Source: Candidatus Staskawiczbacteria bacterium RIFOXYD1_FULL_32_13
GTDB lineage: Bacteria; Patescibacteriota; Minisyncoccia; Minisyncoccales; Staskawiczbacteraceae
Length of the DNA stretch: 38,732 bases
Assembly (NCBI GenBank): GCA_001820485.1
Contig: MHPU01000020.1
Span: 11,589 to 50,320 of the forward strand
Reading direction: 5' to 3'
Positions within the stretch are counted from its first letter, which is position 1. The number at the start of each line of letters is the position of its first letter. A model generated the notes under the pieces. It saw only the letters and a program-made list of their open reading frames with translations. It was not told where the DNA came from and made no database searches. Shown piece by piece: positions 1 to 9,206 of this stretch. The translations under genes and the position numbers were made by a program.

Positions 1-1660
1 GTAAAACAATCGCTCTAAACTTTGTGATATAAGCTTTAACATCATCTCCTGGTTTTGGACTACAACATTTAGCAATGTTTATAAGCATTCCTTTTTGACC
101 TGCAATAAAAATATGTTGTGGTTTTTCTTTTATTATTTTTTGCTTTTCTTCTTTTCTTTTTTGAAACCTCTCTGTAATTTCTAATACTTTTTTTCTAATA
201 AAACTAGGAATTGGAATTTTAAATCCAGAGTTTTTTGCAGAAATAATTTTTTTAATATGACTTTTTGCCATATTTGTTTTTACAAATTTTAACCAATCTT
301 GTGATGGTTCTTTGTTTTTATTTGTTATAATTTCCACAACATCTGCATTTTCAAGCATATAAGATAATGGAACAATTTTACCTAAAATTTTAGCTGATTC
401 GCAATGATTCCCAATATCAGAATGTACAGCATATGCAAAATCAACAGGAGTTGAATCTTTTGGCAAAGAAATAATATCCCCTTTTGGCGTAAAAACAAAA
501 ACAAAATCTTCAAAAAAATCTATTTTAAATGTTTCCCAGAATTTTGGAGTTTGAGCCACCCATTCAAATTTTTTACTATCTTTCTTTAAATCTATCTTTT
601 CTTTATAGCTCCAATGAGCACAAACTCCATATTCTGCTTCTTTATGCATATCTTGAGTTCTTATTTGAATTTCAGAAATATGATCTTTATCTAAGTAAAC
701 ACTAGTATGAAGTGATCTATATCCATTAATTTTTGGTTTAGCAATATAATCATCAATCTCTTCTGATATCGGCTTAAAATATTTATGTAATATCCCTAAG
801 GCTTTATAACAATCTGAGACTTCTTGTGTTATAATTCTAATAGCTACTAAATCATGGATTCTTTCGATATCCATATCTTTTTTTAAAAGCTTTCTATAGG
901 TTGACCAATAAGATTTTGCCCTATAATTTATCTCTATAAATTTTATTCTCTCTTTTTTTAAAATTCTATTTAATTTTGGAATAAATTTTCTAATATATTT
1001 TTCCCTTTCTTCATATTTTTCTTTTGTATTATTTTGAATCCATTTATATTTGTCTCCAAACAAATAGAAAAATGAGCCATCTTCAAGTAATCTTTTTATT
1101 TCTCCAAGCCCAAGTCTATTAGCTATAGGTACAAATATTTCTAAAGTTTCCAAAGAATATATTTTTCTCTGTTCTTCTGAAAGCGAAGCTAAATGTTCCA
1201 ATCCATCTAACCTAGAAACCAACTCAATTAATAGCACCCTTAAATCACCCGCTAAAGCTATAAATGTTTTTCTTAAATTCTCAATTTTTTCCTTTGTAAA
1301 AATCTTTTTTTCTTTTAAGTTAAGATTTAAGGAAAACCTTATTTTTCTTAAATTTGAAACTTTTTTAATTAAATCTGCAACCTCTATACTAAATTTTTTG
1401 CCAATTTCTTTTAATTCTGTTTCCTGAACTAAAGATAATTTATCATCAATAGCATCGTGCAATAAAGCTGTAATTAATGTTTTTTCATCAACTTTCATTT
1501 TATCTAAAAATAAAGCAACTCTTAATGCATGTTCTATATAATTTTCTCCAGATAGTCTTTTTTTGTCCTTATAAATTTCTTTAGCAAATTCAAAAGCTTC
1601 CAAAATTAATTTTGGATTTTCTTTGCCTTTTAGTAATTTTTCGATTGACAATTCTTTCAT
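1..1660 (-). CDS. RelA/SpoT-family (p)ppGpp synthetase/hydrolase, 3' end outside the window
   Basis: Minus-strand reading from ATG at 1660 gives MKELSIEKLLKGKENPKLILEAFEFAKEIY..., with HD motif (ALLHDAID), a synthetase region (RSLHTSVYLDKDHISEIQIRTQDMHKEAEYGVCAHWSYK) and a TGS domain (DIISLPKDSTPVDFAYAVHSDIGNHC). Confidence 0.93.
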   Translation of the reverse strand, partial: MKELSIEKLLKGKENPKLILEAFEFAKEIYKDKKRLSGENYIEHALRVALFLDKMKVDEKTLITALLHDAIDDKLSLVQETELKEIGKKFSIEVADLIKKVSNLRKIRFSLNLNLKEKKIFTKEKIENLRKTFIALAGDLRVLLIELVSRLDGLEHLASLSEEQRKIYSLETLEIFVPIANRLGLGEIKRLLEDGSFFYLFGDKYKWIQNNTKEKYEEREKYIRKFIPKLNRILKKERIKFIEINYRAKSYWSTYRKLLKKDMDIERIHDLVAIRIITQEVSDCYKALGILHKYFKPISEEIDDYIAKPKINGYRSLHTSVYLDKDHISEIQIRTQDMHKEAEYGVCAHWSYKEKIDLKKDSKKFEWVAQTPKFWETFKIDFFEDFVFVFTPKGDIISLPKDSTPVDFAYAVHSDIGNHCESAKILGKIVPLSYMLENADVVEIITNKNKEPSQDWLKFVKTNMAKSHIKKIISAKNSGFKIPIPSFIRKKVLEITERFQKRKEEKQKIIKEKPQHIFIAGQKGMLINIAKCCSPKPGDDVKAYITKFRAIVL

Positions 1661-1679
1661 AAATTTATAATATCAAAAT

Positions 1680-2186
1680 ATGAAGAAAGAAGCTAATAAA
1701 AATAAAATTGAAAGTGTTGCAGTCTGGCTAATAATAGAAAATGGCAAAAATGCCAGCAAAGTTGCCCTGCAAAAAAGAAGTGAAAAAGATGGAAAAAAAG
1801 TTCAATCATTTCCTTTTATTTGCCAGCCAACTTTTAATGGAAAATTAGAAATAGGGGAAAGCGTAGAAAATGCTATGCAAAGGGAGGCAATGGAAGAATT
1901 AGGCAAAAATTTTAAATTGCCCAATGATTTGGGTTTGTTTGACACAGCAAAGTATGAATTTAAGGGCATTCTAGCTGTAAGCTATAATTTTTACGCCAAA
2001 ATTTCAGAAAAAGATTTACAAACCATTAAATTGCATTCTGCTGCAATGTCAGAATTAGTTTTTGTTGGCAAAGATGATTTATCAAAAATAAAAACTACTG
2101 AAGACAAAAATGCAAATCCCAAAAAAGAAATTGTAATGTTTAAGGACCAATATTTGGCAATAAAAAAATTATTTTCTATACTTTAA
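1680..2186 (+). CDS. NUDIX hydrolase-like protein
   Basis: ORF with Nudix-like box GKLEIGESVENAMQREAMEELG. Confidence 0.75.
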   Translation: MKKEANKNKIESVAVWLIIENGKNASKVALQKRSEKDGKKVQSFPFICQPTFNGKLEIGESVENAMQREAMEELGKNFKLPNDLGLFDTAKYEFKGILAVSYNFYAKISEKDLQTIKLHSAAMSELVFVGKDDLSKIKTTEDKNANPKKEIVMFKDQYLAIKKLFSIL

Positions 2187-2188
2187 TA

Positions 2189-4372
2189 TCATGTTTTAAA
2201 ATCACATTCTTTAGAAGAGCATTTGATAATGCCTTTTTTTGTTTCTACGAGAATTGATTTACATTTAGGACAAAAATCTGATTTACCATCTTTATTAATA
2301 AATGGCTTGTCCCAAACTGCAAAATCACATTTTGGATAAATACTACAACCATAAAATATTTTGCCACGTTTTGATTTTTTAAAAATAATTTGTCCTTCTT
2401 TACATTTTGGACAATCAATATTAAGACTTTTTACTTCTTTAGATTCTTTAGTTTCTAAAGATTCTGTATGTTTACATTCTGGGAAACCAGTACAAGCATA
2501 AAATCTACCAAATCTCCCCAATTTTTCTACCATAGGTTTTGCACACTCAGGGCAAATTTTATCTGTAGCAACATCTGTATTTTCTTTTTTAACTTCTTTA
2601 TATTTTTCTTCTAACTTTTTTGCAAAAGGTATATAAAAATCTTTTAAAGTTTTTTGCCAAGTATCTTTGCCTTCTGCAACTTCATCAAGCTCTTTTTCCA
2701 TTTTAGCTGTAAAATCAACATCTACAATTTCAGGAAAGTTTTCCATTAAAACATTATTTACCAAAACTCCCATTTCAGTTGGAAAAAATCTTTTTTGGTC
2801 ATTTTTATTTATATAGTTTCTAGTTTGTATTGTACTTAAAGTTGGGGCATAAGTTGAGGGCCTACCAATTCCAAATTTTTCAAGAGCTTTAATTAAGCTT
2901 GCTTCATTGAATCTTGGCGGTGGCTCTGTAAAATGCTGACTCGATTCAATTTTTACCAAATCAAGCTTTTCTTTTTCTTGCAAAACAGGAAGATCCGCCT
3001 CGCTAAACTTTGTAGGATAAACTTTGAGAAAACCATCAAACTTTAAAACTTGCCCCGACGCCCGAAAAGTATATTCACCGTCATTGCGAGGAGCTGGCGA
3101 CGAAGCAATCCCAGAGGTTGAGATTGCTTCGCTTCGCTCGCAATGACGAGAAGCAACAATATCCACGGTTGTAGCATCAAATATAGCAGAGCTCATTTGA
3201 CAAGCCACAAATCTTTGCCAAATTAAAGTATAAAGCTTTAATTGCTTTGCATCTATACCTCCCAATGATTCTGGAGTTATGACTGGGCGGGTAGGTCTTA
3301 TAGCTTCATGAGCTTCCTGTGCATTTTCCTTAGCTTTAAATTTTCTAAAATTATAATAATTTTCTCCAAATTTTTCTGTAATAAATTTTTTACTAGCTTC
3401 CAAAGACGTTTCTGAAAGATTTAAAGAATCTGTTCGGTGATAAGTAATATGCCCCTGTTCATAAAGTTTTTGAGCTAATTGCATTGTAAATTTTGCAGAA
3501 AAACCAAATTTATTTGAAGCTGTTTGTTGAAGCGTACTAGTTGTAAATGGAGCAAATGGATTTTTTTTAGTCTCTTTTTTTTCAACTTTTCCTATTATAT
3601 AATCTGAATTTTCTAAATCTTTTAAAATTTCATCTGCTTCTATTTGGTTTTTAATATCTAACTTTTCTATAGGTTTCCCATCTTTTTTTACCAAAGTCGC
3701 CACAAATTTCTCGTTGTCATTCCCGTGCAAACGGGAATCCAGAGTTAATTTTGCATTCTCTGGATACCCGCTTTCGCGAGTATGACACTTACAAAGTTCT
3801 GCTTGAACAGTCCAATATTCATCGGGCTTAAAAGCTTTAATTTCGTTTTCTCTATCTACAACAAGTCTAACTGCTACAGATTGAACTCTGCCTGCTGACA
3901 AACCTCTTGAAATCTTTTTCCACAAAAAAGGCGAAAGCTTATACCCAACTAATCTATCTAAAATTCTTCTTGATTGTTGAGAATTAACCAAAGCAATATC
4001 AATTTTTCTTGGATGTAAAATTGCTTCATTAATTGCATCTTCTGTAATTTCATGAAAAACAATTCTTTTTGGATCTTTTAATTTTAATGCTTCTGCTAAA
4101 TGCCAAGAAATTGCTTCTCCTTCGCGGTCTTCATCAGTAGCTAAAATAGTTTCTTCTGCTTTTGCTGATTCTTTTTTAAGCAAAGTTAAATTCTTTTTAG
4201 CTTTTGTTGGAATAATATATTTTGGCTCAAAATTATTTTCAACATCTACCCCAATCTCAGATTTTGGTAAATCTCTTACATGCCCCATAGAGGCTAAAAC
4301 TTTATAATCTTTACCCAAAAATGATTGAATATTTCTTCCTTTTGCAGGAGACTCAACTATAACTAATTTCAT
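2189..4372 (-). CDS. topA: DNA topoisomerase I with C-terminal zinc ribbons and two in-frame repeat-derived insertions
   Basis: MKLVIVESPAKGRNIQSFLG..., TDEDREGEAISWHLAEAL, active-site region ITYHRTDS, C-terminal Cys4 ribbons. Contains peptides CHTRESGYP..DSRLHGND and RHCERSEAIS..APRND, which match palindromic repeats. Confidence 0.96.
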   Translation of the reverse strand: MKLVIVESPAKGRNIQSFLGKDYKVLASMGHVRDLPKSEIGVDVENNFEPKYIIPTKAKKNLTLLKKESAKAEETILATDEDREGEAISWHLAEALKLKDPKRIVFHEITEDAINEAILHPRKIDIALVNSQQSRRILDRLVGYKLSPFLWKKISRGLSAGRVQSVAVRLVVDRENEIKAFKPDEYWTVQAELCKCHTRESGYPENAKLTLDSRLHGNDNEKFVATLVKKDGKPIEKLDIKNQIEADEILKDLENSDYIIGKVEKKETKKNPFAPFTTSTLQQTASNKFGFSAKFTMQLAQKLYEQGHITYHRTDSLNLSETSLEASKKFITEKFGENYYNFRKFKAKENAQEAHEAIRPTRPVITPESLGGIDAKQLKLYTLIWQRFVACQMSSAIFDATTVDIVASRHCERSEAISTSGIASSPAPRNDGEYTFRASGQVLKFDGFLKVYPTKFSEADLPVLQEKEKLDLVKIESSQHFTEPPPRFNEASLIKALEKFGIGRPSTYAPTLSTIQTRNYINKNDQKRFFPTEMGVLVNNVLMENFPEIVDVDFTAKMEKELDEVAEGKDTWQKTLKDFYIPFAKKLEEKYKEVKKENTDVATDKICPECAKPMVEKLGRFGRFYACTGFPECKHTESLETKESKEVKSLNIDCPKCKEGQIIFKKSKRGKIFYGCSIYPKCDFAVWDKPFINKDGKSDFCPKCKSILVETKKGIIKCSSKECDFKT
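3079..3148. repeat. Palindromic repeat inside topA (CGTCATTGCGAG...CTCGCAATGACG type)
   Basis: Encodes RHCERSEAISTSGIASSPAPRND in the topA frame. Confidence 0.9.
3716..3786. repeat. Palindromic repeat inside topA (GTCATTCCCG...type)
   Basis: Encodes CHTRESGYPENAKLTLDSRLHGND in the topA frame. Confidence 0.92.
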
Positions 4373-4469
4373 AATTTTATTTTTAAATTTTAAATTTTGC
4401 CTTTTGAATTTGCTTTACTATATCATACAATTTTAAAAGCACCAAAAAAAACTCCTATCTTAAAAAACA

Positions 4470-4508
4470 AAAATCCGCTTTAAATAAATCAAATAAGCGG
4501 ATTTTTAT
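4470..4508. terminator. Rho-independent terminator-like hairpin
   Basis: AAAAATCCGCTT ... AAGCGGATTTTT followed by a T-rich run. Confidence 0.75.
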
Positions 4509-4515
4509 TTTTCGC

Positions 4516-4541
4516 ATTCGCTCAGACCCGTGTGAGCGAAT
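4516..4541. repeat. 26-bp palindromic site, orientation 1
   Basis: ATTCGCTCA gacccgtg TGAGCGAAT. Confidence 0.85.
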
Positions 4542-4617
4542 AGCCTTATTTAGTATTTTGCATTGAAAACTCTCTAAGTGCCTGCAAATCCTGTTTTTTA
4601 TATTTTTGCTATTTATT

Positions 4618-5064
4618 TTACCAACCAAACTCACTATAAATAATGTTATTTTTAATATTTTCTAGAGCTGTTTTAATATACAGGATTATATTTTCTGGCA
4701 AATTAGACACATCAAACCATTTTAAATCATCACATTTATTTGGCTCTTTATTTTCAATATTTCCTTGCCACTTTTTACAAATAATAAAAGCATCTATCCA
4801 TTCATTATCTTTTGGTTCTTTTGTTATTCTATTCATTAAGTGAGCCATTTTTAAATCTTCTGATTTAATCGTTATTCCAATCTCTTCACTAGCTTCTCTG
4901 ATAACGCATTTACTAAATGACTCTCCCTTGTCTACTTTGCCTGCAACCATCATATATTTTCCATCTTCATAACCAGTATTAAATCTCCTTTGTAGCAAAA
5001 TTTTATTATCTTTTATCAAAACTAAATATGACGCTGGCACAATTTTATGTTTTTCATTTATCAT
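4618..5064 (-). CDS. NUDIX hydrolase
   Basis: Nudix box GKVDKGESFSKCVIREASEEIGI. Confidence 0.88.
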   Translation of the reverse strand: MINEKHKIVPASYLVLIKDNKILLQRRFNTGYEDGKYMMVAGKVDKGESFSKCVIREASEEIGITIKSEDLKMAHLMNRITKEPKDNEWIDAFIICKKWQGNIENKEPNKCDDLKWFDVSNLPENIILYIKTALENIKNNIIYSEFGW

Positions 5065-5079
5065 AAATTTATTTTTAAT

Positions 5080-5526
5080 TTAATTATTTTTTACTCCTTT
5101 AATATTAATATCCTCTTCATATAGATCCGCACTGTTTAAAATATCATTACGCATAGATATAACAAATTGTTTATAAATAATATTTCTTTCATTTTTTGCT
5201 TCTTCCGTTTCTGATGTAGAAGTTTTAGCCATTGCTTCCAATAATTTATTAAAATTCCTAACGACATCAACAGATCCCCAAATTTGTATTTTTCTATAAT
5301 ATTCTAGTAATTTATCTGTATATTTATTTGATTCTTCTTCATTAACAGTATCAAAAAATTTTGATAGTATTTCATGAACATTTACATATGCATCTCTTCT
5401 ATATTCCATCATTCTAATATGCCTGTCTAAATTTTTATTTGACAAATAATTAACAAGACCTCCTGCTATTGCACCAATTATTCCACTAGGAACTACAATT
5501 AAAATAATAATTTGTAAAATATCCAT
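5080..5526 (-). CDS. Hypothetical protein with N-terminal transmembrane segment
   Basis: MDILQIIILIVVPSGIIGAIAGGLVNYL followed by a helical soluble region; intact ORF. Confidence 0.6.
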   Translation of the reverse strand: MDILQIIILIVVPSGIIGAIAGGLVNYLSNKNLDRHIRMMEYRRDAYVNVHEILSKFFDTVNEEESNKYTDKLLEYYRKIQIWGSVDVVRNFNKLLEAMAKTSTSETEEAKNERNIIYKQFVISMRNDILNSADLYEEDINIKGVKNN

Positions 5527-5603
5527 AAATTTATTTTTAATTATTATTTTATCTTACACCTTGAAGTTTTTTAGTCAACAACAATACAGCAAAATAAATA
5601 AAA

Positions 5604-5641
5604 AAATCCGTACTGGTGCGAGAGCCGCCAGTACGGTTTGA
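5604..5641 (-). terminator. Terminator of the 5663-5968 unit
   Basis: On minus strand: CCGTACTGG CGGCTCTCGCA CCAGTACGG ATTTTTTT. Confidence 0.8.
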
Positions 5642-5662
5642 ATTTTCGCGCTAAAACGCCGA

Positions 5663-5968
5663 CTATTGGTGAGCTCGGCGATATGCACGCTGAGCGTCTT
5701 CAGCCTCAAGCTCCCTTATTTCAGCAATCTTACGACGACGCGCATTATCGTCAAGATACTGACGCAACCTTTTTTTGCCCATCGAAAGCATCGCGAAATG
5801 ATCGAGATCGAGCGATGGATGAGAAACATCTTTTCTGATCCATAGACGGTACCACCACAACTTGATACCTGCGTTCCAAATCAAGCAACGAAGCTCGTGA
5901 AGCTTTTCACGCAACCCCCAACGAAAGAACAAAACCGTGTAATTCCACCACTTTCGCCAACTTTTCAT
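5663..5968 (-). CDS. Small Trp/Arg-rich hypothetical protein in a GC-richer unit
   Basis: AAGGAG Shine-Dalgarno upstream of ATG, own promoter (TTGACT-16-TAATAT in 6020-6055) and own terminator; GC-rich codons against AT-rich surroundings. Confidence 0.6.
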   Translation of the reverse strand: MKSWRKWWNYTVLFFRWGLREKLHELRCLIWNAGIKLWWYRLWIRKDVSHPSLDLDHFAMLSMGKKRLRQYLDDNARRRKIAEIRELEAEDAQRAYRRAHQ

Positions 5969-6169
5969 GATGTTTTCTCCTTATCAAGCGGATTTAATCA
6001 ACACAATCATTTACACAGATTATTTTATATTACACCTTGAAAGTTTTTAGTCAACTCTTTACTATTTGGGCAATATAGCATCATAAATAACAAAAATATT
6101 AGAGTTATTATGATTGTAATAAATATAAAACAACCTGTATAGTGAAGAGTCAACTACAAAAACTACAAC

Positions 6170-6215
6170 CAAAAATCCGTCCTAAGCGAAGTTAAATGGA
6201 CGGATTTTTGTTTTT
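6170..6215. terminator. Terminator-like hairpin next to hppA
   Basis: AAAAATCCGTCC ... GGACGGATTTTT followed by T-run. Confidence 0.75.
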
Positions 6216-6219
6216 TTGT

Positions 6220-6245
6220 ATTCGCTCACACAGGTCTGAGCGAAT
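6220..6245. repeat. 26-bp palindromic site, orientation 2
   Basis: ATTCGCTCA cacaggtc TGAGCGAAT; core is the reverse complement of the 4516 site core with one mismatch. Confidence 0.85.
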
Positions 6246-6256
6246 TGATTTATAAT

Positions 6257-8287
6257 TTAAATAATAAAAGCGACAATAAGCAAGGCTACAATGTTAAGCA
6301 CTTTAATCATTGGATTTATAGCTGGACCTGCGGTGTCTTTATAAGGGTCACCAACAGTATCTCCTGTAACTGCAGCTTGATGAGCAAAACTTCCTTTGCC
6401 TCCATAATTACCTTCTTCAATATATTTTTTAGCATTGTCCCAAGCAGCTCCGCCAGTTGTCATAGAAATACCCACAAAAATTCCTGTAACAATTGAACCA
6501 ATTAAAAGCCCTCCCAAAGCTTGAGGCCCTAAAATAAATCCTACTAAAACTGGAACCACTACTGGGATTAAAGCTGGAAGTAGCATTTCTTTAATAGCAG
6601 CTTTAGTAACAATATCAACACATTTGCCATATTCTGGTTTTGCTGTACCTTCCATCAAACCTTTTATTTCTCTAAATTGTCTTCTAATCTCTTCTACAAC
6701 TTTACCTGCTGTTTTACCTACTGCTTGCATTAAAAATGATGCAAATAAATATGGCAAAAGTCCCCCAATCAACAAACCTGCAATTACCATTGGATCATCT
6801 AAAATAAATCCCGGTCCTTTATTAAGCGATAATTCAGTAACTTTTTGCGAATATGCAGAAAACAACACCAAAGCAGCAAGTCCAGCTGAAGCAATCGCAT
6901 AACCTTTTGTTACAGATTTTGTTGTATTTCCAACTGAGTCTAAAGCATCTGTAATTTTTCTTGTTTCTTGTGGCATATCAGACATTTCGGCAATTCCGCC
7001 AGCATTGTCTGTGATTGGGCCATAAGCATCAACTCCTACAATAATTCCTGCAACTGAAAGCATTGCCATAACTGCCAAAGCCACTCCATAAATACCAGCA
7101 AGCCAAAAACTTACAATTGTAGCTAAAGCAATTAAAATTACAGGATAAGCAGTTGATTGCATCCCAATAGCAATACCTTTAATTATATTTGTTGCATGTC
7201 CTGTTTCAGATGCTTTTGCTAAACTTCTTACAGGACTGTATTTTTTTGAAGTATAATATTCTGTGATTACAAACATTAAAGCAGCTACAACAAGGCCAAC
7301 TAGTGTGGATAAATATAAATTCATTACAGAAACATTTTGTCCTGCCATTGTGTTAGATATTAAAGGATAAAATCCAATTGCTGATAAAACAATTGAAACT
7401 GCTACTCCTTTATACATAGCTCCCATAATATTTTGAGTTTTGCCAAGCTTTACAAAAAAGCTTCCAATTATAGAAGTTAAAATTGAAACTGTTCCAATAA
7501 ATAATGGCAGTAAAATAAATTGTGTTTTTCCTGCAAAAAGCAAAGACCCCAAAATCATAGCAGCTACTGTTGTTACAGAATATGTTTCAAAAATATCAGC
7601 TGCCATTCCAGCACAGTCTCCAACATTATCTCCAACTTGATCAGCTATAACTCCCGGATTTCTTGGATCATCTTCTGGAATATTTTTTTCAACCTTGCCT
7701 ACTAAGTCAGCTCCTACATCTGCAGCTTTAGTATAAATACCTCCACCAATTCTAGCAAATACAGAAATTAAGCTAGCTCCAAATCCCAAAGCAATTAAAT
7801 ATTCTAAAGAGAATAAACTTTTTGATGTTACAAAATAAACGCAAGAAACAGCTAAGAGTCCAAATGATACAACCAAAAGTCCTGTTACCAAGCCACCTTT
7901 AAATGCTAAGTCTAAAGCAACCCCCATTCCTTTTCTTGCAGATTCAGCAACTCTTGTATTAGCTTGTGTTGAAATTAACATTCCTACAAAGCCAGAAAGT
8001 CCAGATAAAAATGCTCCAATTAAAAATGATAAAGCCATCCCAAATCCTACCCAAGCCCCTGATTGAAAACCAAAAAATATCCAAATTGCAAAAAACAAAA
8101 CAACAGCTACCATACCTATTGTTTTATATTGTCTTTTTAAATAAGACATTGCTCCTTCTTGAACTGCTTTTGTAATTTCAATAGCTTTGCCTTTAGCTAC
8201 TGGCATTTTATTTATTTTAGTTACCAAATAAAATACAAACGCAATTGCAAATAACGACACAATTATTGGCGAATATAGCAAAAACAT
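6257..8287 (-). CDS. hppA: Membrane-bound proton-translocating pyrophosphatase, probably K+-independent
   Basis: Conserved [52 protein letters not shown] motif in [14 protein letters not shown]. Confidence 0.96.
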   Translation of the reverse strand: MFLLYSPIIVSLFAIAFVFYLVTKINKMPVAKGKAIEITKAVQEGAMSYLKRQYKTIGMVAVVLFFAIWIFFGFQSGAWVGFGMALSFLIGAFLSGLSGFVGMLISTQANTRVAESARKGMGVALDLAFKGGLVTGLLVVSFGLLAVSCVYFVTSKSLFSLEYLIALGFGASLISVFARIGGGIYTKAADVGADLVGKVEKNIPEDDPRNPGVIADQVGDNVGDCAGMAADIFETYSVTTVAAMILGSLLFAGKTQFILLPLFIGTVSILTSIIGSFFVKLGKTQNIMGAMYKGVAVSIVLSAIGFYPLISNTMAGQNVSVMNLYLSTLVGLVVAALMFVITEYYTSKKYSPVRSLAKASETGHATNIIKGIAIGMQSTAYPVILIALATIVSFWLAGIYGVALAVMAMLSVAGIIVGVDAYGPITDNAGGIAEMSDMPQETRKITDALDSVGNTTKSVTKGYAIASAGLAALVLFSAYSQKVTELSLNKGPGFILDDPMVIAGLLIGGLLPYLFASFLMQAVGKTAGKVVEEIRRQFREIKGLMEGTAKPEYGKCVDIVTKAAIKEMLLPALIPVVVPVLVGFILGPQALGGLLIGSIVTGIFVGISMTTGGAAWDNAKKYIEEGNYGGKGSFAHQAAVTGDTVGDPYKDTAGPAINPMIKVLNIVALLIVAFII

Positions 8288-8301
8288 AGTTTTTAAAATT
8301 T

Positions 8302-8366
8302 CAAATTACAAGCACCAAATTACAAACAAATTATTTGTGATTTGTGATTTGTAGTTTGTGATTTTT
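8302..8366. repeat. Short inverted repeat (CAAATTACAAGCACC family), gene-less copy A
   Basis: caaattacaagcaccaaattacaaacaaattatttgtgatttgtgatttgtagtttgtgattt: imperfect inverted arms; lies between the hppA start codon and an upstream TATACT on the minus strand. Confidence 0.8.
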
Positions 8367-8407
8367 TATTTAATTAGTATACCCCAAAAATTATCATAGG
8401 TAAACTC

Positions 8408-8436
8408 TTGACAATCCAAAATTTTTAGAGTAAATT
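8408..8436 (+). promoter_or_regulatory. Putative sigma70-type promoter for 8482
   Basis: cTTGACA-17-TAAATT ahead of the GC-richer ORF. Confidence 0.55.
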
Positions 8437-8481
8437 AAATTTGGTTTCGAAATTTAAGCAGACCTATTCGGAGGAAGTAGT

Positions 8482-9024
8482 ATGTTTCGCAAAATGCTTA
8501 TCATCGTTTTGGCACTTTGTTGTTTTGGCACAGGATTTAGGCTCTTTTCACATTTTTGTTCTTATGTGAGGTCAAAAGAACCTGCAACTTGGGAATTGGA
8601 ATTACCAACATTTGCAGGCAGGATCATTCCGCCAGAAAAGGTCGAAGAAGGAACCTTTGCCATCACAGTGGATTTTAGTGAAATCGGACACTGGGGTAAA
8701 GATGGCATTCTTACATGGGAACCTTTATTGAGAAGAAGTAAGATGGAGGGTATCAAAATCATCGCTTGGAGATCAGACCCTCAAACACCAGGTGCTTTTC
8801 AAAAAGCGGAGAAGTTCTTCCCTCAACCCCAGCACTGGAACTGGATGTTTTCATCTGGGAGGGCCAGCCAATCCGAAACACTAGGGCAAATAAATATCAC
8901 CCCGCAGGTTTCTATGTCGTGTTGCTTGGCGACTCTAGTGATATTTATTGTCACATTAGTCAGCTCACTGGTTTGTTTCCTTTGGCTAAAAAAGAAAACT
9001 GCCAGATGGTATCAACCCAAGTGA
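8482..9024 (+). CDS. Hypothetical membrane/secreted protein in a GC-richer unit
   Basis: CGGAGGAAGTAGT-ATG strong Shine-Dalgarno; N-terminal signal-like and C-terminal TM segments; terminator follows. Confidence 0.65.
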   Translation: MFRKMLIIVLALCCFGTGFRLFSHFCSYVRSKEPATWELELPTFAGRIIPPEKVEEGTFAITVDFSEIGHWGKDGILTWEPLLRRSKMEGIKIIAWRSDPQTPGAFQKAEKFFPQPQHWNWMFSSGRASQSETLGQINITPQVSMSCCLATLVIFIVTLVSSLVCFLWLKKKTARWYQPK

Positions 9025-9052
9025 GATAGATCCACGCTACACATACCATATT

Positions 9053-9082
9053 ACCGCATGGTTCGCCCTGCGGTCTTTTTTT
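9053..9082 (+). terminator. Terminator of the 8482-9024 unit
   Basis: ACCGCA tggttcgccc TGCGGT CTTTTTTT. Confidence 0.8.
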
Positions 9083-9085
9083 ACA

Positions 9086-9120
9086 AAAAAAATCCGCTGG
9101 TTTTTTACCAACGGAATTTT
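9086..9120 (-). terminator. Terminator-like hairpin downstream of nusA
   Basis: aaaaaaaatccgctggttttttaccaacggaattttt; read on the minus strand it is a stem followed by a T-run. Confidence 0.6.
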
Positions 9121-9126
9121 TGCAAT

Positions 9127-9198
9127 GTCATTCCCGCGAAAGCGGGAATCCAGAGAACGTTAATTTAACTCTGGATCCCCGATCAAGTCAGGGATGAC
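9127..9198. repeat. Palindromic REP-like element, intergenic copy
   Basis: gtcattcccgcgaaagcgggaatccagag...ctctggatccccgatcaagtcagggatgac. Confidence 0.9.
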
Positions 9199-9206
9199 AA
9201 GTGAAA

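Noticed and set aside
8766-9029. Overlapping 87-aa ORF in another frame
   Set aside because: Lies inside the better supported 8482-9024 ORF, which has a strong Shine-Dalgarno, signal-like N terminus and TM segment.
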